Below are positions 1-5,250 of a DNA stretch of 5,250 bases, one piece after another; position 1 is the first letter of the stretch; each line of letters opens with the position of its first letter. Origin of the DNA: an uncultured Lachnospiraceae bacterium (GTDB taxonomy: Bacteria; Bacillota; Clostridia; Lachnospirales; Lachnospiraceae); NCBI GenBank assembly GCA_946611525.1, contig CAMODS010000108.1, positions 1 to 5,250 on the forward strand, read 5' to 3'. The notes under the pieces were generated by a model. The model was given only the letters and a program-made list of their open reading frames with translations. It was not told the origin of the DNA and made no database searches. The position numbers and the translations under genes are program-made.

Positions 1-19
1 CATTTGGGAGCTTATTTTT

Positions 20-2539
20 ATGAGTTTAGCAAAAACACAGACACCGAAATCATTCTGGGCCTGGCTGGGCCACGGCATCAGATGGAGATACAAAAAGCTT
101 CAGACCAAGCTAAAAAAGTTTTTCAGACTTAAGGTTATAGTCCGTTGGGTCTGGGTGTGGAATAGCAGGCGCCCCATCCAGCAGGACAAGGTCATTTTCT
201 TTGAGACTGCATCCGCAGGAGTATCCAATAGTTTTACAGAGCTTTTCAATATGCTGGTAAGAAACTACGAGCTGGATATCCACTGTCATTTTCAGCTTAT
301 TGGTAAGGTGAAAAAATGGGAGGAGTTTGCCAGACAGCTGGACTTCGTGAGGGATGCTGCCACGGCAAAGTACATCATCGCAAATGACAGCTCAGACCTT
401 TTTGGCCAGATGAAAAAGAGACGGGGCCAGCATTTTTTAAATACCTGGCATGGATGTGGAGCCTTCAAGAGATTTGGTCTGGGTACTGCGGGCAAGATAT
501 TTGGCGACTCTGAAAAGGTCATCAGAAAGTATCCCCTGCATCCTGACTACGATATCCTTACTACCTCATCCCCTGAGGTGGAGTGGGCTTATGTCCAGTC
601 CATAGGTGCCGAAAAGCATCCGGAGTCCGTCCGGGGTATAGGTGTCAGCAGGTCTGATGTTTTTTACCAGGATGATTTCATAAAGCAGGCCTTTGTGAAT
701 TTTTACAGCAAGGTGCCCCAGGCAAAGGGCAAAAAGGTGATCCTCTATGCGCCTACCTTCCGCGGCAGGGTGAGAGCCGGCACTACCCCCAACATGTTAA
801 ATCTGTCCATGTTCTATGAGAATTTCCATGATGACTACGTGCTGGTGTACAAGTACCATCCGTATTCCAAGGATCTGCCCAACATAGAGCCGGCCTACAG
901 GGACTTTGCCTTTGACCTGACCAATATGGAGATCGACACCCTGCTTTGCGTGGCGGACATCTGTATCTCTGATTACTCGTCACTGATATTTGAGTATTCT
1001 CTCTTTGAGAGGCCGCTTATCTCTTTTGTGTATGATCTGGACAACTACTTTGACTGGCGCGGTTTTTACTACAGCTTTGAGGAGTATGCTCCGGGACCTA
1101 TCTGCTATACCAACAACGAGATGGTGGATTACATCCTCCACGTGGATGAGCGTTTTGACAAGGAAAAAGTGCACGCCTTCAGACAGAAGTTTATGAGCGC
1201 CTGCGACGGTCACGCCACCGAGCGTATAGTAAAGGAGTTCTTTGGTGGTGAGATAGATCAGTATAAAAGACCTGAGCCCCTTTTGGGAGACTTCCATGAT
1301 ATCCCCTCATCAGCGGAGCGCTACAGCCGCTATGAGAATGATATGAACTATTACCTAAAGCTCAAGAAAAAGGCGAGACGTGCTTATGATAAGGCGTCAA
1401 AGCAGCCGGTGGATAAGCGCAGCATCGCCCTCATGGTGGACGAGCACAATGCTCCCATACTTTTTGCCTCGGTCAAAAAGGCTTTAAAGAAAAAGGGCTA
1501 CACTCCCATTGATGATATAGATATCGATATTGACAATATCGCTTCGTATGTTGCTTCACTGGCTACATCCGGGATCATCCTCTGTGCAGGAGAGCCATAC
1601 GTTTTGCGCATGCTGGATCTCAGGGAGGAGACTCGTGTTTATCAGGTGTGCCCCGAGGTGCTTCCGGTATATCCCATGTGGAATAATACCAAGGCGGCCA
1701 GGGCCAGGTATTTTGCCACAGAGGCAAAGGAGTTTCCCATCCATACGCGCTATGACGGCATCATGTCTACTGCCAAGGAACTGGATGCCATGTACCAGAA
1801 AAACTATGAGCTGAAGCCGGGCGGGTCCATGATCCACTGTGGTAACCTGCAGACAGACCTGCTATTTGGAAAGACTGACAAGGCTATAGAGGGGATTGGC
1901 GCGCTGATCCCTACCTTAGAGCATAAAAAGATCATACTGATCCTCTGGGAGAACCGTCCCGGTATGGAGGGCGTGCTTATTGATGCGCTCACCCGTATGC
2001 ACGAGAGATTTGCAAGAGAGTATGTGTGCATCATAGACTGCAACGACAATGGTATGGCGCCCTTTTCACTGCCGCAATACTTTCAGGGCTATGCAGTGAA
2101 TCTGGTAACGGAGCTTCCAAAGCGCCGTGAGGAGCAGGAACAGATGATGGAGGACATGGAGGAAGACGGACAGCGGGAGAATAAAGAACCCGCAAAGAAG
2201 CTTCGCGCCATCAGCCGTATTGAAGAGCTTATGGCGGCAGACATAGTGGTGACAGACTACTGTACCGAGGGCCTTACGGCAGCAGCCATCGGAAAGCCGC
2301 TTATACTTTGGACGCCGGACTATGAGTCCTATTGCAATACACATGAGACATATTTCAATCCCGGAGATGCACTTTCGGATATCCGGGTGGAGAGTACCAC
2401 GGAGCTTATGGAGGTTCTTGAGCATATTGACAGCTATGACATTTCCGTTGAGAAGCGTTTTGCAGAGGACTACCTGCAAAAGTGTGACGGAAAGAGCGCG
2501 AAGTATCTGGTGGAATACCTGGAACAAGTTACCGCATAG
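20..2539 (+). CDS. CDP-glycerol glycerophosphotransferase-family protein (TagF/TagB-like), two-domain
   Basis: Likely a membrane-associated cytoplasmic transferase that moves a phospho-alditol unit (glycerol phosphate in characterised members) from a CDP donor onto a teichoic-acid-like or capsular polymer. Residues about 56-410 carry the family motifs in order: NTWHG (141-145, His144), GVSRSD (208-213), ILYAPTFR (241-248), KYHP (278-281, His280), SDYSS (317-321), RPLISF then DLDNY (339-343), RGFY (347-350) and PGPI (358-361). The two histidines match the catalytic ones known in TagF. Residues about 465-838 look like a second, degenerate copy (ADIVVTDY at 740-747, CDG at 822-824) without either histidine. 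Residues 11-48 are rich in Trp, Lys and Arg and could bind the membrane; no cleavable signal peptide is evident. Residues 701-728 are a highly charged insertion. The start at 20 has a GGGAG site nine bases upstream, but the frame stays open to the window edge, so an earlier start is not excluded. Family assignment is firm; the substrate is unknown. Confidence 0.9.
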   Translation: MSLAKTQTPKSFWAWLGHGIRWRYKKLQTKLKKFFRLKVIVRWVWVWNSRRPIQQDKVIFFETASAGVSNSFTELFNMLVRNYELDIHCHFQLIGKVKKWEEFARQLDFVRDAATAKYIIANDSSDLFGQMKKRRGQHFLNTWHGCGAFKRFGLGTAGKIFGDSEKVIRKYPLHPDYDILTTSSPEVEWAYVQSIGAEKHPESVRGIGVSRSDVFYQDDFIKQAFVNFYSKVPQAKGKKVILYAPTFRGRVRAGTTPNMLNLSMFYENFHDDYVLVYKYHPYSKDLPNIEPAYRDFAFDLTNMEIDTLLCVADICISDYSSLIFEYSLFERPLISFVYDLDNYFDWRGFYYSFEEYAPGPICYTNNEMVDYILHVDERFDKEKVHAFRQKFMSACDGHATERIVKEFFGGEIDQYKRPEPLLGDFHDIPSSAERYSRYENDMNYYLKLKKKARRAYDKASKQPVDKRSIALMVDEHNAPILFASVKKALKKKGYTPIDDIDIDIDNIASYVASLATSGIILCAGEPYVLRMLDLREETRVYQVCPEVLPVYPMWNNTKAARARYFATEAKEFPIHTRYDGIMSTAKELDAMYQKNYELKPGGSMIHCGNLQTDLLFGKTDKAIEGIGALIPTLEHKKIILILWENRPGMEGVLIDALTRMHERFAREYVCIIDCNDNGMAPFSLPQYFQGYAVNLVTELPKRREEQEQMMEDMEEDGQRENKEPAKKLRAISRIEELMAADIVVTDYCTEGLTAAAIGKPLILWTPDYESYCNTHETYFNPGDALSDIRVESTTELMEVLEHIDSYDISVEKRFAEDYLQKCDGKSAKYLVEYLEQVTA

Positions 2540-2544
2540 CAGGT

Positions 2545-2604
2545 TTTCCGTTGTCATTCTGAGCGGTATTTCCGTTGTCATTCTGAGCGAAGCGAAGAAT
2601 CTTA
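2545..2604 (+). repeat. Tandem direct repeat, two copies (21 bp, 24 bp period), second copy longer
   Basis: A 21-base unit, TTTCCGTTGTCATTCTGAGCG followed by differing bases, occurs exactly at 2545-2565 and again at 2569-2589, separated by three bases (GTA). The second copy continues as AAGCGAAGAATCTTA to about 2604, so the first looks like a truncated duplicate. The longer copy has short terminal inverted arms (ATTCT at 2580-2584, AGAAT at 2596-2600) around a loop containing AGCGA twice. It fills most of the 80-base gap between the transferase and cytidylyltransferase genes and ends only about three bases before the ribosome binding site of the latter. From memory, strings of this type recur between genes in many bacteria; I could not check this. 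It may be a REP/MITE-like dispersed element. Confidence 0.8.
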
Positions 2605-2619
2605 AAAAGGAGGAGAAAA

Positions 2620-3348
2620 ATGAGTAACATAGCAGTAATAGTGGCAGGCGGGGTTGGGAGCCGCATGCATCAGGATATTCCCAAGCAGTTTATCAATGTA
2701 TATGACAAGCCGGTCATCATCTACACCTTGGAGAGCTTTCAAAAGCATCCTGAGGTGGACGCTATCGAGGTGGTGTGCATAGACGGATGGCATGACATGC
2801 TTTGGGCATACGCCAAGCAGTTTAACATCACAAAGCTTAAATGGGTCATAGGCGGTGGCGATTCCGCACAGGGCTCCATTGCAAAGGGAGTCTACAATCT
2901 TGAGGGTATAGCAAAGCCTGAGGATATCATCATTATCCACGACGGCATCCGCCCCATGGTAGATGAGACGGTTCTTTCAGACGTTATCATAAAGGCAAAG
3001 CAGCACGGTAATGCAGTCACATCCATGCCGTACAATGAGCAGATCTTCAAGGTGGCTGAGGATGACGAGGATACTACGGTTGAGTACATTCCCCGTGAGA
3101 CTCTTCGCCGTGTATCCACTCCCCAGGCCTACCGCTTTGACCTGGTGGATGACAAGTATCACGAAGCATATGAAAAGAATATCGGTATCGCAGGAAGCAA
3201 CTACACAAACACCATGATGGTGCAGCTGGGTGTGAGACTCTATTTTGCTGCAGGAAGCGATAAGAACATAAAGCTAACCACAAAGGATGACCTGGAGATG
3301 TTCAAGTCATATCTTAAGGCTGACAAAGACAAGTGGCTTAAGGACTAA
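2620..3348 (+). CDS. IspD/TarI-family cytidylyltransferase
   Basis: Soluble enzyme that uses CTP to activate a phosphorylated small alcohol or alditol, releasing pyrophosphate and a CDP-linked product. Visible signatures are the N-terminal nucleotide-binding loop AGGVGSRM (9-16), PKQF (21-24), GGGDSAQGSI (78-87), HDGIRP (107-112), STPQAYRF (166-173) and NIKLT (216-220, with the conserved Lys218). The 242-residue length is normal for the family. PKQF followed by a KPVIIYTLESF stretch recalls TarI (ribitol-5-phosphate cytidylyltransferase) more than housekeeping IspD, and the gene sits between a CDP-alditol transferase and a dehydrogenase, so a polymer-precursor role is more likely than isoprenoid synthesis. 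The position that is T-D-E in E. coli IspD and S-D in S. aureus TarI (as I recall them) reads NYTNTMM (194-200) here, without the acidic residue. The ATG has AAGGAGG ending six bases upstream. The substrate (ribitol phosphate, glycerol phosphate, methylerythritol phosphate or other) is not determined. Confidence 0.9.
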   Translation: MSNIAVIVAGGVGSRMHQDIPKQFINVYDKPVIIYTLESFQKHPEVDAIEVVCIDGWHDMLWAYAKQFNITKLKWVIGGGDSAQGSIAKGVYNLEGIAKPEDIIIIHDGIRPMVDETVLSDVIIKAKQHGNAVTSMPYNEQIFKVAEDDEDTTVEYIPRETLRRVSTPQAYRFDLVDDKYHEAYEKNIGIAGSNYTNTMMVQLGVRLYFAAGSDKNIKLTTKDDLEMFKSYLKADKDKWLKD

Positions 3349-3362
3349 TAAGAGGTATAAGC

Positions 3363-4424
3363 ATGAAAAAACTATGGGAAAACGAATTATACTTAGAGGA
3401 TGTCGGTTACGTAGCCGGTCTTGAGCTTGACTGGGATAGTCTCAAGGGTACATCTTTTATGATAAGTGGTGCCTCCGGCAATATCGGAAGCTTTCTTATC
3501 GACGTTTTGATGTCTCACGGCGATCTGGGGATAAAGATTTTTGCCCTTGGCAGAAATGAAAAAAAGGCTGCAGAGCGATTTGCCAACTACTGGGATGATC
3601 CGAATTTTACTTTTGTGGCAGGAGATATCAATCAGGGCATAAGCCTTCCGGAGGATGCGCCGGACACTATCGACTATGTGATCCATGCCGCATCCAATAC
3701 CCATCCCAAGGCATATTCCACAGATCCCATAGGGACGGTAACCACCAATATCATCGGTACCGACAATATGCTGAAGTTTGCGGCAGATCATCACTGCAGA
3801 AGATTTTTATTCTTGTCTTCGGTTGAGGTATATGGAGAAAACCGTGGAGATGTGGACTACTTTGACGAGGGCTACTGTGGGTATATAGACTGTAATACCA
3901 TGAGGGCAGGTTATCCGGAGAGCAAGCGTGCAGGTGAGGCTTTATGCCAGGCGTACATCAGCGCAAAGGACATGGACGTGGTGATCCCAAGACTTTCGCG
4001 GACCTACGGGCCCACGCTTTTGGCTACTGACACCAAGGCCATCTCCCAGTTTATACACAAGGGAGTCGCCGGTGAGGACATAGTGTTAAAGTCTGAGGGC
4101 ACTCAGAATTATTCATACAGTTATGTGGCAGATGCGGTAAGCGGCATTATGTTCTGTCTCATGAAGGGAGAATGTGGGGGAGCCTACAACATCGCCGATC
4201 CCGGCAGTGATATCACTCTAAAGGATCTGGCGGGTATCATCGCAGACTACGCAGGCAAAAAGGTGGTATTTGAGCTTCCGGATGCTGTGGAGGCTGCCGG
4301 CTACTCCAAGGCCACAAAGGCACTTTTAGATGCCACAAAGCTTCGCGGCTTGGGATGGCATGCCGACTATGATATGAAAAGAGGTCTCACCAGAACGGTG
4401 GATATACTAAAGGAATTGGCATAA
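3363..4424 (+). CDS. NAD-dependent epimerase/dehydratase family protein (extended SDR)
   Basis: Rossmann-fold oxidoreductase of the GalE/RmlB/UDP-glucuronate decarboxylase type, which typically acts on nucleotide-activated sugars in the cytoplasm. The cofactor loop is GASGNIG (36-42), followed by HAAS (108-111), SSVEVYG (152-158), the catalytic YPESK (Tyr184, Lys188) and RLSRTYGP (210-217). A YNIADPG segment (275-281) and LGW (330-332) near the C-terminus are usual for the family. The Rossmann fold is preceded by about 30 extra residues, a feature I associate with SDRs in envelope-polymer clusters. The length of 353 residues is complete. The gene starts 14 bases after the cytidylyltransferase, with AGAGG seven bases before the ATG, so the two are almost certainly co-transcribed and an intrinsic terminator follows the stop. 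It may make the precursor that is cytidylylated or modify a CDP- or UDP-linked intermediate. Reaction type (epimerase, dehydratase, decarboxylase or reductase) cannot be told from sequence alone. It is not the short SDR seen in Bcs1-type CDP-ribitol enzymes. Confidence 0.88.
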   Translation: MKKLWENELYLEDVGYVAGLELDWDSLKGTSFMISGASGNIGSFLIDVLMSHGDLGIKIFALGRNEKKAAERFANYWDDPNFTFVAGDINQGISLPEDAPDTIDYVIHAASNTHPKAYSTDPIGTVTTNIIGTDNMLKFAADHHCRRFLFLSSVEVYGENRGDVDYFDEGYCGYIDCNTMRAGYPESKRAGEALCQAYISAKDMDVVIPRLSRTYGPTLLATDTKAISQFIHKGVAGEDIVLKSEGTQNYSYSYVADAVSGIMFCLMKGECGGAYNIADPGSDITLKDLAGIIADYAGKKVVFELPDAVEAAGYSKATKALLDATKLRGLGWHADYDMKRGLTRTVDILKELA

Positions 4425-4429
4425 AAGCT

Positions 4430-4457
4430 GGCAGGGGATACATCCCCTGCCTTTCTT
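4430..4457 (+). terminator. Rho-independent terminator of the envelope cluster
   Basis: Perfect 9-bp stem, GGCAGGGGA (4430-4438) pairing with TCCCCTGCC (4443-4451), around a 4-base loop and followed by TTTCTT. It begins six bases after the dehydrogenase stop codon. On the opposite strand the stem is followed, after a short offset, by CTTTTAT, so it might also stop leftward transcripts, though more weakly. Confidence 0.93.
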
Positions 4458-4579
4458 ATAGTGTAGGGCGGTCATGATAATGATCACCAGTATGAAGGCA
4501 ACCAGAAATAAGGAAGTGACAAACAGCGGAAGAGGGAATTATCATAGAAAAAAGGGAAGAGAAAAATTTTTTAAAAATA

Positions 4580-4606
4580 TTAGCACTCTCTCTTGACGAG
4601 TGCTAA
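4580..4606 (+). promoter_or_regulatory. CIRCE operator (HrcA binding site)
   Basis: Perfect match to the consensus TTAGCACTC-N9-GAGTGCTAA: left arm 4580-4588, nine-base spacer 4589-4597, right arm 4598-4606. The palindrome extends two further base pairs on each side (11-bp arms, 4578-4608). In Firmicutes this element is bound by the repressor HrcA, which loses activity on heat shock when GroEL is occupied. Here the spacer contains most of the -35 box of the promoter, so HrcA binding should block RNA polymerase directly. The site lies upstream of the predicted transcription start and is therefore not part of the mRNA. Confidence 0.97.
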
Positions 4607-4621
4607 TAATGGTGTTATAAT
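4593..4621 (+). promoter_or_regulatory. Sigma-A promoter of hsp20, overlapped by CIRCE
   Basis: TTGACG (-35, 4593-4598), a 17-base spacer and a consensus TATAAT (-10, 4616-4621) preceded by TG at 4613-4614, giving an extended -10. The predicted transcription start is about 4628. The run of A and T tracts at about 4562-4581 lies where an UP element would sit, slightly far upstream. The boxes are near-consensus, so the promoter should be strong when HrcA is released. Confidence 0.93.
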
Positions 4622-4628
4622 ACACTCA

Positions 4629-4660
4629 GTTGAAGGGAAGAAGAAAGATTAACCTTCAGC
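4629..4660 (+). other. Predicted 5'-terminal stem-loop of hsp20 mRNA
   Basis: TGAAGG (4631-4636) pairs perfectly with CCTTCA (4653-4658), extended by a T-G wobble and a G-C pair to an 8-bp stem with a purine-rich 16-base loop (4637-4652). It would start at about the second base of the predicted transcript. A weaker A/U-rich hairpin follows at 4684-4707 (ATTCAA with TTGAAT). Neither covers the Shine-Dalgarno sequence at 4719-4725. A role in mRNA stability is possible but is inference. Confidence 0.45.
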
Positions 4661-4733
4661 CGGTTGCATTTTTTATTAACAGCATTCAAGACATTATGGC
4701 TTTGAATAGATCAAAAAAAAGGAGGAATGACTT

Positions 4734-5168
4734 ATGTTAATGCCTAGTATTTTTGGAGAAAGTTTAATTGATGATTTCTTTGATTATCCCCAGAAGAGTT
4801 TTTCCTTCCGCACCAACAATGCGAACGGACTCATGAAGACCGATATCAAAGAGAAGAAGGACGGCTTTGAGCTGACCATAGCTATACCGGGTGCCAACAA
4901 GGAGGACATCACAGCAGAGCTTACAGACGGCTACCTCAATATCAGTGCCACCACAAAGCAGGAAAAGAATGAAGGCGATGAGGAGTATCGCTATATCCGT
5001 CGCGAGCGTTACTATGGCACCTGCAGCAGGAGCTTTTACGTAGGCGAGGATGTGACTCAGGACGACATCAAGGCTAAGTACGAAAATGGTATTCTGACCG
5101 TTGACATCCCCAAGATCGAGAAGCAGCCCGAGGTGCCGGAGAAGAAATTGATCTCCATCGAGGGATAA
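4734..5168 (+). CDS. Small heat-shock protein, Hsp20/alpha-crystallin family
   Basis: ATP-independent cytoplasmic chaperone that holds unfolding proteins in oligomers for later refolding by DnaK and GroEL. The 144 residues split into a short N-terminal arm starting MLMPSIFGE, an alpha-crystallin domain at about 33-127 with IAIPGANKEDI (49-59), YGTCSRSFYV (94-103) and the signature ENGILTVDIPK (117-127), and a C-terminal tail ending LISIEG. The I-S-I at 140-142 is the I-x-I motif that docks subunits together. Length is typical of bacterial class members. The ATG at 4734 is chosen because AAAGGAGG ends eight bases upstream; the in-frame ATG at 4740 is too far from it. It is a monocistronic unit with its own promoter, CIRCE operator and terminator, so it should be derepressed on heat shock through HrcA. 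It has no evident link to the envelope genes upstream. Some would name it hsp18 or hsp20. Confidence 0.96.
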   Translation: MLMPSIFGESLIDDFFDYPQKSFSFRTNNANGLMKTDIKEKKDGFELTIAIPGANKEDITAELTDGYLNISATTKQEKNEGDEEYRYIRRERYYGTCSRSFYVGEDVTQDDIKAKYENGILTVDIPKIEKQPEVPEKKLISIEG

Positions 5169-5204
5169 TCTCGACAACGGATAACGTATATACTATAATT
5201 ATTG

Positions 5205-5235
5205 AGGCTCCTGTCGGATGGCGGGAGCCTTTGTT
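5205..5235 (+). terminator. Rho-independent terminator of hsp20
   Basis: AGGCTCC (5205-5211) pairs with GGAGCCT (5224-5230); the stem extends inward through T-G, G-C, T-G and C-G pairs to 11 bp around a GGAT loop (5216-5219). It is followed by TTTGTT, an imperfect U-tract. It lies 36 bases after the hsp20 stop. Confidence 0.85.
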
Positions 5236-5239
5236 AAAG

Positions 5240-5250
5240 GATTCTTCGCT
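5240..5250 (-). repeat. Partial inverted copy of the 2545-2604 repeat, cut by the window edge
   Basis: GATTCTTCGCT at the right edge is the exact reverse complement of 2591-2601 (AGCGAAGAATC) in the longer repeat copy. Only 11 bases are visible, but it sits just after a terminator, a typical intergenic position for such elements. The next bases are predicted to read TCGCTCAGAATGAC if this is a true copy. Confidence 0.6.

Larger units (their letters stand above)
4425..4733. other. Intergenic region between the envelope operon and hsp20
   Basis: This 309-base gap contains, in order, the operon terminator (4430-4457), about 100 bases with no recognisable gene (4458-4560), an A/T-rich tract (about 4562-4581), the CIRCE/sigma-A promoter block (4580-4621) and the hsp20 leader (about 4628-4733). 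A forward reading frame of 40 codons (4474-4596) has a weak AGGG site but runs into the CIRCE element and looks fortuitous. A reverse frame without an ATG encodes a hydrophobic stretch and is discussed under findings. Confidence 0.75.

Noticed and set aside
1525..1541. A 17-base palindrome, CGATATTG-A-CAATATCG, inside the transferase gene
   Set aside because: It falls in codons for a repetitive Ile-Asp stretch (residues about 497-507), which naturally yields GATAT repeats. An 8-bp inverted repeat with a tiny loop is not surprising in 5 kb, and nothing around it suggests an operator.
2066..2581. Leftward 171-codon open frame opposite the end of the transferase gene
   Set aside because: It lies entirely against a well-supported gene with conserved motifs, has no recognisable domain and no convincing ribosome site; its upstream end merely reads through the repeat.
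2551..2603. Possible internal promoter in the gap before the cytidylyltransferase, from TTGTCA boxes in the repeat
   Set aside because: TTGTCA occurs in both repeat copies, but no acceptable -10 sequence lies 16-18 bases downstream of either.
2545..2604. CRISPR-like array
   Set aside because: There are only two copies, the spacer is three bases, and no Cas gene is present.
4474..4596. Short forward frame of 40 codons starting ATGATAATG after AGGG
   Set aside because: It ends inside the CIRCE/-35 region, encodes a low-complexity Lys/Arg/Asn-rich peptide, and has no promoter after the preceding terminator.
4764..5177. Leftward 137-codon open frame opposite hsp20
   Set aside because: It mirrors the Hsp20 gene, whose family signatures, ribosome site, promoter and terminator are all on the + strand. 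The hydrophobic look of the antisense product is a by-product of codon composition.

Overview
The window most resembles a low-to-mid GC Gram-positive clostridium. A gut-type Lachnospiraceae member is my best guess, but this is inference. It rests on strong AAGGAGG-type ribosome binding sites, consensus sigma-A promoter boxes, a perfect CIRCE operator for the HrcA heat-shock repressor, and a cell-envelope cassette built around a CDP-glycerol glycerophosphotransferase-family enzyme. All four genes lie on the + strand.

Bases 20-4424 hold a three-gene envelope-polymer cluster, probably the 3' end of a longer operon that begins before the window. The first gene is a large TagF/TagB-family transferase of 839 aa. 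It appears to contain two related glycosyltransferase-like halves, and the second has lost the two key histidines. An 80-base gap with a tandem repeat separates it from an IspD/TarI-family cytidylyltransferase. An extended short-chain dehydrogenase (NAD-dependent epimerase/dehydratase family) follows after 14 bases. A strong intrinsic terminator (4430-4457) closes the cluster. The likely logic is that the cytidylyltransferase makes a CDP-activated alditol or related building block, the dehydrogenase makes or modifies a precursor, and the transferase adds phospho-alditol units to a wall teichoic-acid-like or capsular polymer. The actual sugar or alditol cannot be read from the sequence.

Bases 4425-4733 are intergenic. 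They hold the terminator, an A/T-rich tract, a sigma-A promoter overlapped by CIRCE, and a roughly 106-base leader with two small predicted stem-loops. Bases 4734-5168 encode a small heat-shock protein (Hsp20/alpha-crystallin family) with its own terminator (5205-5235). This is a separate, heat-inducible unit.

Copies of a repeat (core GTCATTCTGAGCGAAGCG) sit between genes 1 and 2, and an apparent copy in the opposite orientation is cut off by the right edge of the window. The repeat therefore seems to bracket the cytidylyltransferase/dehydrogenase/Hsp20 block. I found no tRNA, rRNA, CRISPR array or transposase gene. Nothing here is clearly a new system. The most interesting points are the duplicated, half-degenerate transferase, the CIRCE placement on an Hsp20 gene, and the bracketing repeats.
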